Shown piece by piece: positions 8,075 through 15,751 of a DNA stretch of 29,608 nucleotides. The notes under the pieces were generated by a model that was given only the letters and a program-made list of their open reading frames with translations, had not been told where the DNA came from and did not search any database. The number at the start of each line of letters is the position of its first letter. Positions within the stretch are counted from its first letter, which is position 1. The stretch comes from CAYUNN01 sp964607015 (GTDB lineage Bacteria > Patescibacteriota > Minisyncoccia > Minisyncoccales > JAGGXC01), in NCBI GenBank assembly GCA_964607015.1, contig CAZSHN010000010.1, positions 1 to 29,608 of the forward strand, read 5' to 3'. The position numbers and the translations under genes were made by a program.

Positions 8075-8992
8075 ATGTTTGATTTAATTATTATTGGAGG
8101 TGGTCCTGCTGGTATGAGCGCAGGAATATATGCCGGAAGAAAAAAACTTAATACGCTAATTGTTTCCAAGGACTTTACCGGACAAGTTGGTAAAGCTTTT
8201 ACTCTTGAAAATTATCCTGGAATTAAAAAAATAAAAGGAATGGAGCTCGCTGGAAAATTTGAGGAGCATCTTAAAAAATTCATGGTTGACCTTAATGCCG
8301 GAGAAGAAGTAACAAAGATCAACAAAAAGAAAGATCATTTTGAAATTAAAACAACTGAAGGAGATAGATATTTTGGAAAAGCAGTTATTGTTGCTTCTGG
8401 TGCCAATCCTAGGCATTTAAAAGTTCCAGGGGAAGAAAGGTTTTTAGGAAAAGGAGTCTCTTATTGCACTATTTGTGATGCCCCTCTTTTTAAAGATAAA
8501 GTAGTAGCTGTTATCGGAGGAGGGAATAGTGGGATAGAAGCTGCTCTTGATTTAAGAAAACATGCTAAAAAGATATATGTTTTTGAGTTTTCCTCTGAAT
8601 TAAAAGCAGACGAAGCTATTGTTGAAGAAGCGGAAAAAGACAGCAAAATTGAGATAATTCTCTCTGCGACAGTTAAAGAAATAAAAGGAAATAAAAAAGT
8701 AGAATCTATTATTTACCAGGAAAGAGAATCTAAAAAAGAAAAAGAAGTGCCATTAGAAGGAGTTTTTGTTCAGATTGGATACGTTCCCACAGGAAGTTTT
8801 GCAGAAGGATTAGTTGATTTTACTAAAAAAGGGGAAATTAAGATTGATCATAAAACTAATCAAACTAAAACCAAAGGTTTATTTGCTGCAGGAGATGTTA
8901 GCTCAGTGCTTTACAAGCAAGTTATAATAGCAGCAGGAGAAGGAGCTAAAGCTGCTCTTTCTGCTTATGATTATCTTGAGAAGAATAAATAG
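8075..8992 (+). CDS. trxB: Thioredoxin reductase-like FAD protein
   Basis: 305 residues in the TrxB arrangement. The FAD-binding GGGPAGMSAG (about 8-17) is followed by an interrupted NADPH domain holding the redox pair in SYCTICDAP (CxxC about 130-133), the second dinucleotide motif VIGGGNSGIEAA (about 145-156) and the C-terminal FAD block GLFAAGDV (about 269-276). It would pass electrons from a reduced nucleotide to thioredoxin. The residues after the second Rossmann motif read YVFEFSSELKADE, without the HRRxxxR signature that canonical TrxB uses to hold the NADPH 2'-phosphate, so the electron donor may be different. It lies 13 nt after the previous gene and 11 nt before the next. Confidence 0.92.
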   Translation: MFDLIIIGGGPAGMSAGIYAGRKKLNTLIVSKDFTGQVGKAFTLENYPGIKKIKGMELAGKFEEHLKKFMVDLNAGEEVTKINKKKDHFEIKTTEGDRYFGKAVIVASGANPRHLKVPGEERFLGKGVSYCTICDAPLFKDKVVAVIGGGNSGIEAALDLRKHAKKIYVFEFSSELKADEAIVEEAEKDSKIEIILSATVKEIKGNKKVESIIYQERESKKEKEVPLEGVFVQIGYVPTGSFAEGLVDFTKKGEIKIDHKTNQTKTKGLFAAGDVSSVLYKQVIIAAGEGAKAALSAYDYLEKNK

Positions 8993-9003
8993 TTTTGAAA
9001 AAT

Positions 9004-11013
9004 ATGATTTCAATAATAATACCGACATTAAATGAAGAAGAACATCTTCCTTTTCTTTTAGAATCATTAAAAGAACAGACTTTTAATGATTTTGAAGTTA
9101 TTATTTCAGATGCTGATTCTAAAGATGATACTAGAAAAATAGCAGAGGATTGGGGGTGCAAAGTAGTTGAAGGAGGGTTGCCAGCCAAAGGAAGAAATAA
9201 TGGAGCTAAGGCGGCAAAAGGAGAAATTCTTTTTTTTCTTGATGCAGACGTTGTACTTCCAAAAGATTTCTTAGAAGAAGCAGTAAAAGAATTTAAAAAA
9301 AGGAAGCTGGTTGTAGCAGGATGTTACGTTCAACCGTTGAGCGATAAAGATGTTGATAATTTAATTTATGGAACAGCAAATCTTTATTTTAAATTTGCTC
9401 AGTTTCTTTTTCCTCAAGCTGCTGGTCATTGCATAATTGCTAAGAAAAAAGTTCATAAGAAAATAGGAGGATTTAATGAAAAGATTAAAGTAGCTGAAGA
9501 CTTAGATTATGTTAAGAGGGCAGCGAAAGAGGGAAAATTTAGATATTTAGAAAATGTTAAAATTCCTGTATTAATGAGAAGGTTAGATAGAGAGGGAAGA
9601 ATGAACATGGCTGTTAAATATGCTTTAATTGGTCTTTATTTTTCTTTCTTTGGAGGAATAGAATCAGATATTTTAAATTATCGTTTTGCTCATTATGACG
9701 AAGAAAAAGAAACTCTTAAAGAAAAATTAGAGTCTTTGAATCTTCAAATTAAAGTAACTTCTAGAGTTAGGTCTCTTAAAGCAAGAGAAATCATAGATTC
9801 TAGAGGAAATCCTACGCTGGAAATAGAACTTAGTACTAATGGTTCTTCTTTTAGAGCTTCCGTTCCTTCTGGAGCATCAACTGGTAATTTTGAAGCAAAA
9901 GAGTTAAGAGATAATAATCAGAAAAGATATCAAGGAAAAGGTGTTTTAAAGGCGATAGAAAATGTAGAAAAAATTATTGCCCCCAAATTGAAAGGGAAGT
10001 ATGTTTTAAACCAAAGGAAGCTAGATTCTTTTCTTATTGAATTAGATGGAACGGAAGATAAAAGTAAGCTCGGAGCCAACACTATTCTTGCTGTCTCTAT
10101 GGCTCTTTGTAGAGCAGGAGCAGATGCTAAGAATTTACCTCTTTATCATTATCTTGCTGATGTTTATTACAACAGAACTTTAACTTCTTATAACAAAAAA
10201 TTCTCTTTTCCTCTTCCTTGTTTTAATGTTATTAATGGTGGGGCTCATGCGGGAAATGATCTTGATGTTCAGGAATTTATGTTAGTTCCTCAAGGAAAGA
10301 CCTTTTCTGACAATTTAAGAAAAGGAGTTGAGGTTTATCATTGCTTAAAAGAAATATTAAAAAAGGAATTCGGTAAGCAAGCTGTTAATTTGGGAGATGA
10401 GGGAGGATTTGCTCCTTCAATCGGAAGTGCAGAAGAAGCTTTGACCCTTATAACAAAAGCTATTAAGAAAGCAGGTTATTCTGGAAAAGTAAAAATTGGC
10501 TTAGATGTTGCTGCTACAGAATTTTTCAAGAATGGCAAGTATCATTTAGAAAACCAGAAACTTGATACCAAAGAATTAATCAATTTCTATAAAAAATTAA
10601 TTGATAAATTCCCAATTGTTTTTATTGAAGATCCTTTTGCTGAAGAAGATTTTAAGAGTTTCTCTCAGTTCAAAAAAGAAGTTGGAGATAAGATAGTTAT
10701 ACTGGGAGATGATTTACTTACTACAAACGTAAAAAGAATTAAAAATGCTAATAAAAAAGAGGCGTGCAATGGAACTATTATTAAACCAAATCAAATAGGA
10801 ACTGTTACCGAAACAATTGAAGCAGTAAAATTGGCAAAATCCTATAAATGGAAAATATTAGTTTCTCATCGTTCTGGAGATACTCCTGATTCATTTATTG
10901 CCGATTTGGCGATAGGAGTAGGAGCTGACTTTATTAAATCTGGAGCTCCAGCGCGAGGAGAAAGAGTGGCAAAGTATAATCAATTATTAAGAATTGAAGA
11001 AAAAACAAAATAG
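9004..11013 (+). CDS. eno: Fusion protein: GT2 glycosyltransferase (N-terminal) - enolase (C-terminal)
   Basis: One uninterrupted frame of 669 residues encodes two unrelated enzymes. Residues 1-228 or so are a family 2 glycosyltransferase: MISIIIPTLNEEEHL, the metal-binding LDADV (DxD-like, about 79-83), and AEDLDYVKRA as the catalytic ED motif region. A charged linker (about 229-250, HYDEEKETLKEKLESLN) leads into a full enolase: AREIIDSRGNPT, loop PSGASTG, base pair region GDEGGFAPS (E466), metal ligands D501, E542 and GDD 569-570, K594 in IIKPNQIG, and H622 in VSHRSGDT. Enolase converts 2-phosphoglycerate to phosphoenolpyruvate. ATG 9004 is preferred over TTG 8995. An in-frame TTG at 9736 could start a free enolase. 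A sequencing indel in the A-rich linker is the main alternative to a true fusion. Confidence 0.93.
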   Translation: MISIIIPTLNEEEHLPFLLESLKEQTFNDFEVIISDADSKDDTRKIAEDWGCKVVEGGLPAKGRNNGAKAAKGEILFFLDADVVLPKDFLEEAVKEFKKRKLVVAGCYVQPLSDKDVDNLIYGTANLYFKFAQFLFPQAAGHCIIAKKKVHKKIGGFNEKIKVAEDLDYVKRAAKEGKFRYLENVKIPVLMRRLDREGRMNMAVKYALIGLYFSFFGGIESDILNYRFAHYDEEKETLKEKLESLNLQIKVTSRVRSLKAREIIDSRGNPTLEIELSTNGSSFRASVPSGASTGNFEAKELRDNNQKRYQGKGVLKAIENVEKIIAPKLKGKYVLNQRKLDSFLIELDGTEDKSKLGANTILAVSMALCRAGADAKNLPLYHYLADVYYNRTLTSYNKKFSFPLPCFNVINGGAHAGNDLDVQEFMLVPQGKTFSDNLRKGVEVYHCLKEILKKEFGKQAVNLGDEGGFAPSIGSAEEALTLITKAIKKAGYSGKVKIGLDVAATEFFKNGKYHLENQKLDTKELINFYKKLIDKFPIVFIEDPFAEEDFKSFSQFKKEVGDKIVILGDDLLTTNVKRIKNANKKEACNGTIIKPNQIGTVTETIEAVKLAKSYKWKILVSHRSGDTPDSFIADLAIGVGADFIKSGAPARGERVAKYNQLLRIEEKTK

Positions 11014-11017
11014 AAAT

Positions 11018-12040
11018 ATGAATTCATTAGAAGTTAAGAAATTTTTAGAAGAAAATGCAAAAAAGGTTACTCCGTTAATTGAAGAAATTTTAGTTTCTGG
11101 GGTAGATGATAGGAATAAGAATGCCATAAAATATCCTATCTCAACAGGAGGGAAAAGAGTAAGACCGGGTCTTGTAGTAGCTTCTTGCCGAATGTTTGAC
11201 GGGAAAGAAGAAGATGTCTTGTATGCCGCAGCTGGCTTGGAGATTCTTCATAATTATAGTTTGATCATTGATGATATGATTGATCACAGCTCTTTGAGAA
11301 GAAAGAAGCCAACTTGCTGGGCTGAGTTTGGAAAATCAATGGCTGAATGTGTAGGAATTGATTATGCGGCTTCTATCTTTCAAGGAGCGATTAAGTCTCG
11401 AAGACCAATAGAGGTGGCAGATATTTTAGCAAGAACTATGAAGACTCTAGTTGATGGAGAAATTCTCGATATATTATTTGAACAATCAGGAAGAGATAAT
11501 GAGCCTTTTGTTAGAAAGAATAGGTTTAAAAGGATAGAAGATGAAGATTATTTTGAAATGGTTAATAAGAAAACGTCTGCATTAATTCAGTCGAGCTGTG
11601 AAATAGGAGCTATGCTGGCAGGAGCGAAAGAAGAGGAGATTGAATTATTAAGAAAGTACGGTTTTGGGTTTGGTCTTGCTTATCAAATTCAGGACGATAT
11701 TCTAGATATTTTTGGAGAACAAGAGGTGTTTGGAAAAAAGAAAGGACAAGATATTAAAGAAGGGAAGCTTGGAAATATTGTTATCCTATATGCACTCAGA
11801 GAGCTTTCTTCTTCTGACAAAAAGAAGTTTTTAGAGATAATAAGGAATGAAGATGCAAAGGAGGAAGAAATTGAAGAGGCAATAAATTTAATTGAGAAAA
11901 CCAATAGTAAAGAAAGAACTTGTAAATTAGCAGAGAATTTTGTAAAAGAGGCGAAAGGGAACTTAGATCATTTACCTAAAAATGAATGGAATGATATTTT
12001 AAGGATTATGGCAGACTTTGTTATTAAAAGAGAAAAATAA
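11018..12040 (+). CDS. Polyprenyl diphosphate synthase (GGPP/FPP synthase-like, trans-type)
   Basis: Condenses IPP with allylic diphosphates. 340 residues. I see GGKRVRPGL (about 44-52, IPP binding), the first Asp-rich motif IIDDMID followed by the RRKKP basic patch, QSSCEIGAMLAG, and the second Asp-rich motif QIQDDILDIFG, then KKGQDIKEGKLGN. The residue five positions before the first Asp motif is Tyr (HNYSLIIDD), a feature linked to shorter C15-C20 products in this family, so GGPP or FPP is more likely than long polyprenyl chains; that is inference. ATG 11018 is chosen, 4 nt after the enolase stop; the open frame back to 10994 lies inside enolase. A terminator follows. The next gene, a Tes-like radical SAM enzyme, would be a natural pathway neighbour. 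Confidence 0.93.
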   Translation: MNSLEVKKFLEENAKKVTPLIEEILVSGVDDRNKNAIKYPISTGGKRVRPGLVVASCRMFDGKEEDVLYAAAGLEILHNYSLIIDDMIDHSSLRRKKPTCWAEFGKSMAECVGIDYAASIFQGAIKSRRPIEVADILARTMKTLVDGEILDILFEQSGRDNEPFVRKNRFKRIEDEDYFEMVNKKTSALIQSSCEIGAMLAGAKEEEIELLRKYGFGFGLAYQIQDDILDIFGEQEVFGKKKGQDIKEGKLGNIVILYALRELSSSDKKKFLEIIRNEDAKEEEIEEAINLIEKTNSKERTCKLAENFVKEAKGNLDHLPKNEWNDILRIMADFVIKREK

Positions 12041-12062
12041 GTCTTTGTTTTGTTGTTTTTTT

Positions 12063-12090
12063 GAAAAGAGGGTTTTAAACCCTCTTTTTC
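12063..12090 (+). terminator. Rho-independent terminator after the polyprenyl synthase
   Basis: The stem aaaagaggg (12064-12072) pairs with ccctctttt (12080-12088) around tttta-type loop bases and ends in TTTTT. It separates the ftsZ-to-prenyl-synthase series from the radical SAM gene. Confidence 0.85.
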
Positions 12091-12092
12091 AT

Positions 12093-12151
12093 TTGACAAA
12101 GAGTTATTTTATGTAATAAAACTAAGATAGTTCTATAAAAATAAATAGGTG
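12093..12151 (+). promoter_or_regulatory. Promoter and Shine-Dalgarno of the radical SAM gene
   Basis: A perfect -35 TTGACA (12093-12098) is followed 15-17 bp later by TAATAAAA (from 12114), preceded by TG in the extended -10 position. AGGTGA at 12146-12151 is a good Shine-Dalgarno 7 nt before ATG 12159, unlike most genes in this window, which lack one. Confidence 0.65.
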
Positions 12152-12158
12152 ATAGAAA

Positions 12159-13679
12159 ATGAAAGAATTAGAAAAAACAGAATCTGTTTGTCCAAAATGT
12201 TTAAGAGAAGGTAAGGTTAGAGTAATTCCCGCAACTATCGTAGAGAAAGAAAGCCAAGTTTGGATCATAAAAGAATGTACAAAACATGGTCCTTTTGAAG
12301 ATCTGTACTTTAGCGACGTAGATCTTTATAAGAAGTGGATGGAATACAAGGTAACTGGAAGAAGTATGCCAGAAATTAAAACCCAGCTATTTAGTGATCC
12401 TCCTCTCTATGACGTACATAGATCTCAAACTGTTCTAACAAATCTGATGGCAACTAATAGATGCAATCTTCGTTGCAGTTATTGCTTTATGAATGCAGGT
12501 GCTTCTGGATATGTTTATGAGCCTGATTTAAACCAAATAAGGTGGTTACTCAAACAAGCCAGAGAACAACAACCTGTTGGATCTAAAGCCCTTCAGATTA
12601 CAGGTGGAGAGCCTACGATAAGAGAAGATCTTTTTGAGATTATTAACATGGCGGAAGAACTTGGTTTTACTCATATTCAGCTGAATACAAACGGAATTAA
12701 ATTAGCTGAGGACTATGATTTTTGCCGGAAGGTAAGAGAATCAGGGGTCAATACTATCTATATGAGTTTTGACGGAGTAACCAAGGAAACCAATCACTGG
12801 CTAGATCAAAACAAAAAGGCAATTGAAAATATGAGACGTGTTGGTCAAATGATGACACTTGTACCAGTTTTGAGTGGTGACAATCTTCATGAGACAGGAG
12901 AAATCATTAAATTTGCCTTGAATAATCTAGATGTTGTGAGAGCAGTTAATTTCCAGCCAATCTCTTTTTGTGGTCGTTTAAGTAAAATAAGCGATAAAAA
13001 AAGAAAAGAACAAAGAGTAGATTACGCTAAGATGATGGAAGCTATTGAGAAGGATTTCGAAGGAAAAATTTCGAGGGACGATTTTTATCCCGTACCATTT
13101 GTTTTTCCTGTATCGAAAATGATTGAGAAGCTAACTGGTAAACCACAAGTTGAATTTACTGCTCATCCTGGATGTGGCGGAGCAACTTATATCTTCTGGG
13201 AAAACGGAAATCCTATTCCAATAACAAGGTTCTTAGATGTAGAAGGATTACTTGATTTCGTTGATCGACAAAGCAAAACAAAAGGACCCTTGAAAAAGAT
13301 AAGGGTTGGTGCGGCATTTCTCCAGAAAATCAATAACTATGTTGATCAAGACAAAGCGCCCAAAGAGTTTGACTTAAAGAAAATTTTAAAAGAAGCTGTT
13401 CTTGGCGGAAGTTATGATTCTCTAAGGCAATTTCATTATAAAAGTCTTTTTGTTGGCTCTATGTGGTTTCAAGATCCTTGGAATTTGAATCTTGAACGAC
13501 TTAAACGTTGTGTGATTCACTATACCACTCTTGAAGGAATAGTACCTTTTTGTTCTTATAACGGCCTCGATTACGGGGAAAGAATAAGAAAAAAACATTC
13601 TATTTCGATAAAAGAATGGGAAAGGAAGACAAACAGAAAAATGAAAGAAGATCTATGGAAAGGCGGAAAAATAGCCTAA
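12159..13679 (+). CDS. Radical SAM protein, tetraether lipid synthase-like (COG1964/MJ0619 type)
   Basis: 506 residues. The N terminus has a rubredoxin-like CPKC (C11, C14) and C40 in KECTKHGPFEDLYFSD. The radical SAM cluster motif is CNLRCSYC (C102, C106, C109), with GGEP at about 149-152 binding SAM. The block MNAGASGYVYEPDL directly after the cluster, and the C-terminal VIHYTTLEGIVPFCSYN, are features I recognise from the COG1964 family. That family includes archaeal Tes, which joins isoprenoid lipid tails by C-C bonds. The Cys-rich auxiliary cluster segment that Tes carries just before the SAM cluster seems to be absent (DPPLYDVHRSQT instead). The substrate is therefore open. It follows a prenyl diphosphate synthase but has its own promoter, Shine-Dalgarno and terminator. 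Confidence 0.85.
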   Translation: MKELEKTESVCPKCLREGKVRVIPATIVEKESQVWIIKECTKHGPFEDLYFSDVDLYKKWMEYKVTGRSMPEIKTQLFSDPPLYDVHRSQTVLTNLMATNRCNLRCSYCFMNAGASGYVYEPDLNQIRWLLKQAREQQPVGSKALQITGGEPTIREDLFEIINMAEELGFTHIQLNTNGIKLAEDYDFCRKVRESGVNTIYMSFDGVTKETNHWLDQNKKAIENMRRVGQMMTLVPVLSGDNLHETGEIIKFALNNLDVVRAVNFQPISFCGRLSKISDKKRKEQRVDYAKMMEAIEKDFEGKISRDDFYPVPFVFPVSKMIEKLTGKPQVEFTAHPGCGGATYIFWENGNPIPITRFLDVEGLLDFVDRQSKTKGPLKKIRVGAAFLQKINNYVDQDKAPKEFDLKKILKEAVLGGSYDSLRQFHYKSLFVGSMWFQDPWNLNLERLKRCVIHYTTLEGIVPFCSYNGLDYGERIRKKHSISIKEWERKTNRKMKEDLWKGGKIA

Positions 13680-13698
13680 ACTATTTAAAAAAATTTAA

Positions 13699-13729
13699 GG
13701 GAATTATAATATAATTCCCGTTTTTTTTA
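13699..13729. terminator. Bidirectional terminator between the radical SAM gene and miaA
   Basis: A perfect 9-bp stem gggaattat (13699-13707) / ataattccc (13711-13719) with a 3-nt loop. On the plus strand it is followed by g and eight T. On the minus strand it is followed by ttaaattttttt. It serves two converging genes. Confidence 0.9.
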
Positions 13730-14614
13730 TTCCAAAAAATCTTTTATTAATCTTTTTGCTTTTTTGTAATCTTGAATCCAGTGTATGTTTTTATTCTTTT
13801 TAAACCAAGTTACTTGGCGTTTAGCAAATTGGTTTGTATGTAAGATTATTTGTTTTTTTACTTCTTCCTTTCTTGTTTTTCCTTCAAAATATTCTTTCCA
13901 TTCTTGGTATCCTATAGTTTGAAGTAGAGGAATCCATCCGTATTCTTTTACTAGTTTCTTTGTTTCCTGTTCTAGACCAAGCCTTATCATTTCTTTCACT
14001 CTTTTTTCTATTCTTTTGTTTAGGTCTTCTTTTGAGGGTTTAATTCCCAATTGTAGAGAATCAAATATTTTCTTTCCTTTGCCTCTTTGAGACCAAAATG
14101 GTTTTCCTGTAATTTTTGATACTTCAATAGCTCTAATTAATCTTCTCTTGTTTCCCTTTTTAATCTTTTTAGCTCCTTCTGGGTCTAGTTTTTTATAAAT
14201 TTTAAATAATTCTTCTTTGTTTTTTCTTTCTAATTCTTTTCTTAATTCTTTTTGTGGTGGCACCTTGGGAAATTTAATATTTTCTACCACTGATTTAATA
14301 TATAATCCTGTTCCTCCTACCAAAAAGGGGAGCTTATTCTTTCCTTGAATTTCTTTTATTTTCTTGACTGCTAATTCTTTATAGAGCGCTACATTAAAAT
14401 CCTGGCCTGGATTTAAAATATCTATTAAATGATGAGGGATTTTGCTTTGTTCTTTTTTTGTAACTTTAGCGGTTCCGATATTCATTCCTCTATAAATTTG
14501 CCTGGAATCCGCTGAAACTATTTCACCATTAAAATCTTCAGCTAATTTTATTGATAGCTTTGTTTTTCCTGAAGCAGTTGGTCCTAAAATTACTATTAAT
14601 TTTGGTAAGTTCAT
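13727..14614 (-). CDS. miaA: tRNA dimethylallyltransferase MiaA
   Basis: Transfers dimethylallyl from DMAPP to N6 of A37 in tRNAs reading U-starting codons. 295 residues with the family blocks VILGPTASGKTKLS (P-loop, about 8-21), SADSRQIYRGMNIGTAK, IPHHLIDI, FLVGGTGLYIKSV and, near the C terminus, FAKRQVTWFK. The chosen ATG 14614 gives the usual MxxPKLIVILGPT start. The frame is open to TTG 14632, but that upstream piece contains the TATAAT promoter box. MiaB, which acts on the MiaA product, is two genes away on the same strand, so the ms2i6A37 pathway appears complete. It needs DMAPP, the same precursor pool used by the prenyl synthase. Confidence 0.95.
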   Translation of the reverse strand: MNLPKLIVILGPTASGKTKLSIKLAEDFNGEIVSADSRQIYRGMNIGTAKVTKKEQSKIPHHLIDILNPGQDFNVALYKELAVKKIKEIQGKNKLPFLVGGTGLYIKSVVENIKFPKVPPQKELRKELERKNKEELFKIYKKLDPEGAKKIKKGNKRRLIRAIEVSKITGKPFWSQRGKGKKIFDSLQLGIKPSKEDLNKRIEKRVKEMIRLGLEQETKKLVKEYGWIPLLQTIGYQEWKEYFEGKTRKEEVKKQIILHTNQFAKRQVTWFKKNKNIHWIQDYKKAKRLIKDFLE

Positions 14615-14620
14615 TTTTTT

Positions 14621-14626
14621 ATTATA
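14621..14626 (-). promoter_or_regulatory. -10 box of miaA (TATAAT)
   Basis: A perfect TATAAT on the minus strand ends 6 nt before the miaA ATG (14614). The -35 (TTTATT, plus 14643-14648) is weak. The start site would fall on or next to the ATG, so the mRNA is probably leaderless. Confidence 0.6.
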
Positions 14627-14642
14627 TCTCAACTTTTGATTT

Positions 14643-14675
14643 AATAAAAAAACTGAGATAGTTTCTCAGTTTTTA
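14643..14675 (-). terminator. Terminator after the AICAR formyltransferase gene
   Basis: On the minus strand, aaactgaga (plus 14664-14672) pairs with tctcagttt (plus 14650-14658), loop of 5 nt, followed by a run of T (plus 14645-14652). Its T tract overlaps the miaA promoter region. Confidence 0.85.
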
Positions 14676-14676
14676 T

Positions 14677-15672
14677 TTAGTGTTTAAAGTATCTTCTTCC
14701 CGTAAAAACCATTACTATTTTATGTTCATTTGCTGCTTTTATTGATTCCTCGTCTCTTATTGATCCTCCTGGCTGGACAATCATTTTTACTCCAGCTTTT
14801 GCTGCCTCATCTACTGAATCCCTGAAAGGGAAAAATGCATCACTTGCCATTATAGATCCTTTTATATTCTCTCCACCCTTTTTTGCTCCTATCCAGGCTG
14901 CGTCAACTCTTGCGGTTTGGCCTCCGCCAATACCTACTGTTTGAGTTCCTTTTGTGTAAACGATAGAGTTTGATTTTATGTTCTTAACGCATTTGACTGC
15001 AAATTCCATTGCTAATATGTCTTCTTTTGTTGGTTTCTTTTCGGTTACCACCTTCCAATCACTGCTGTCTATTTTTTGAATATCTCTTGTTTGAGAAATA
15101 TAACCTCCGGTAACGGGCCGGCGTTCTACTTTTTCTCGGGGAATTTCTTTGCCTAGCCCTTTTAGTTTTAGCAATCTAAGCTTTTTCTTTTTGCTGAATA
15201 TTTTTAGAGCTTCTTCAGAAAAACAAGGAGCTATTATTATTTCCAAGAAATAATTTGATAATTCTTGGGCTAAAGCTTCATCCACTTTTCTATTGAAGGC
15301 TACTATTCCTCCGAAAGGGGAGTAGACATCTGTAGCATAAGCATTTTCCCATGCTCGCAAAGAATTTGGATGGCTAGCTATTCCGCAGCAAGTTGCGTGT
15401 TTTATTATTATGCAAGTAGAATCATCAAAGTCTTTTATTGCTTCGATAGCATAGTCTGCGTCAAGTATGTTATTGTATGACATCTGTTTGCCTTGTAATT
15501 GTATCACGTTTACAATGCAGGGCTCTGTTGTTTCCGGAAGAGTTCTGTAAAAAGCAGCTTTTTGATGGTTATTTTCTCCCTTTGCTAGATCAGATATTTT
15601 TTCTAAGTTTGGGTGTAATTTTTCAGGAAAGACACTTTCTTTTACTTCGGAGATACTTACTAAATTTTCCAT
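14677..15672 (-). CDS. purH: Stand-alone AICAR formyltransferase (PurH C-terminal domain)
   Basis: Transfers a formyl group from 10-formyl-THF to AICAR in purine synthesis. Normal PurH has about 510-530 residues with an N-terminal IMP cyclohydrolase (MGS-like) domain. This protein has 331 and begins directly at the formyltransferase part (LHPNLEKISDLAKGENNHQKAAFYR, the equivalent of RYGENPHQ). Later blocks are clear: IIKHATCCGIA with the catalytic Lys-His pair kept, FGGIVAFN, VGIGGGQTARVDA, SDAFFPFRD, QPGGSIRDEE and VFTGRRYFKH at the end. The KH motif is usually followed by NPCG-like residues; here it is ATCCG. GGAGG (plus 15682-15686) 9 nt before ATG 15672 fixes the start, so this is not a truncated annotation. 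The cyclohydrolase must be elsewhere or absent. Confidence 0.9.
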   Translation of the reverse strand: MENLVSISEVKESVFPEKLHPNLEKISDLAKGENNHQKAAFYRTLPETTEPCIVNVIQLQGKQMSYNNILDADYAIEAIKDFDDSTCIIIKHATCCGIASHPNSLRAWENAYATDVYSPFGGIVAFNRKVDEALAQELSNYFLEIIIAPCFSEEALKIFSKKKKLRLLKLKGLGKEIPREKVERRPVTGGYISQTRDIQKIDSSDWKVVTEKKPTKEDILAMEFAVKCVKNIKSNSIVYTKGTQTVGIGGGQTARVDAAWIGAKKGGENIKGSIMASDAFFPFRDSVDEAAKAGVKMIVQPGGSIRDEESIKAANEHKIVMVFTGRRYFKH

Positions 15673-15708
15673 TATTTTCTTCCTCCATTTTTAAAGTACC
15701 GTATGTTT

Positions 15709-15735
15709 TTTATAACAAAACCAATTCTTTGTAAA
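15709..15735 (-). promoter_or_regulatory. Promoter of the AICAR formyltransferase gene
   Basis: On the minus strand, TTTACA (plus 15730-15735) and an extended -10 TGTTATAAA (TATAAA at plus 15709-15714) are 15 bp apart. A Shine-Dalgarno GGAGG follows at plus 15682-15686. Confidence 0.5.
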
Positions 15736-15751
15736 GTTATTTTGTGGAAAA

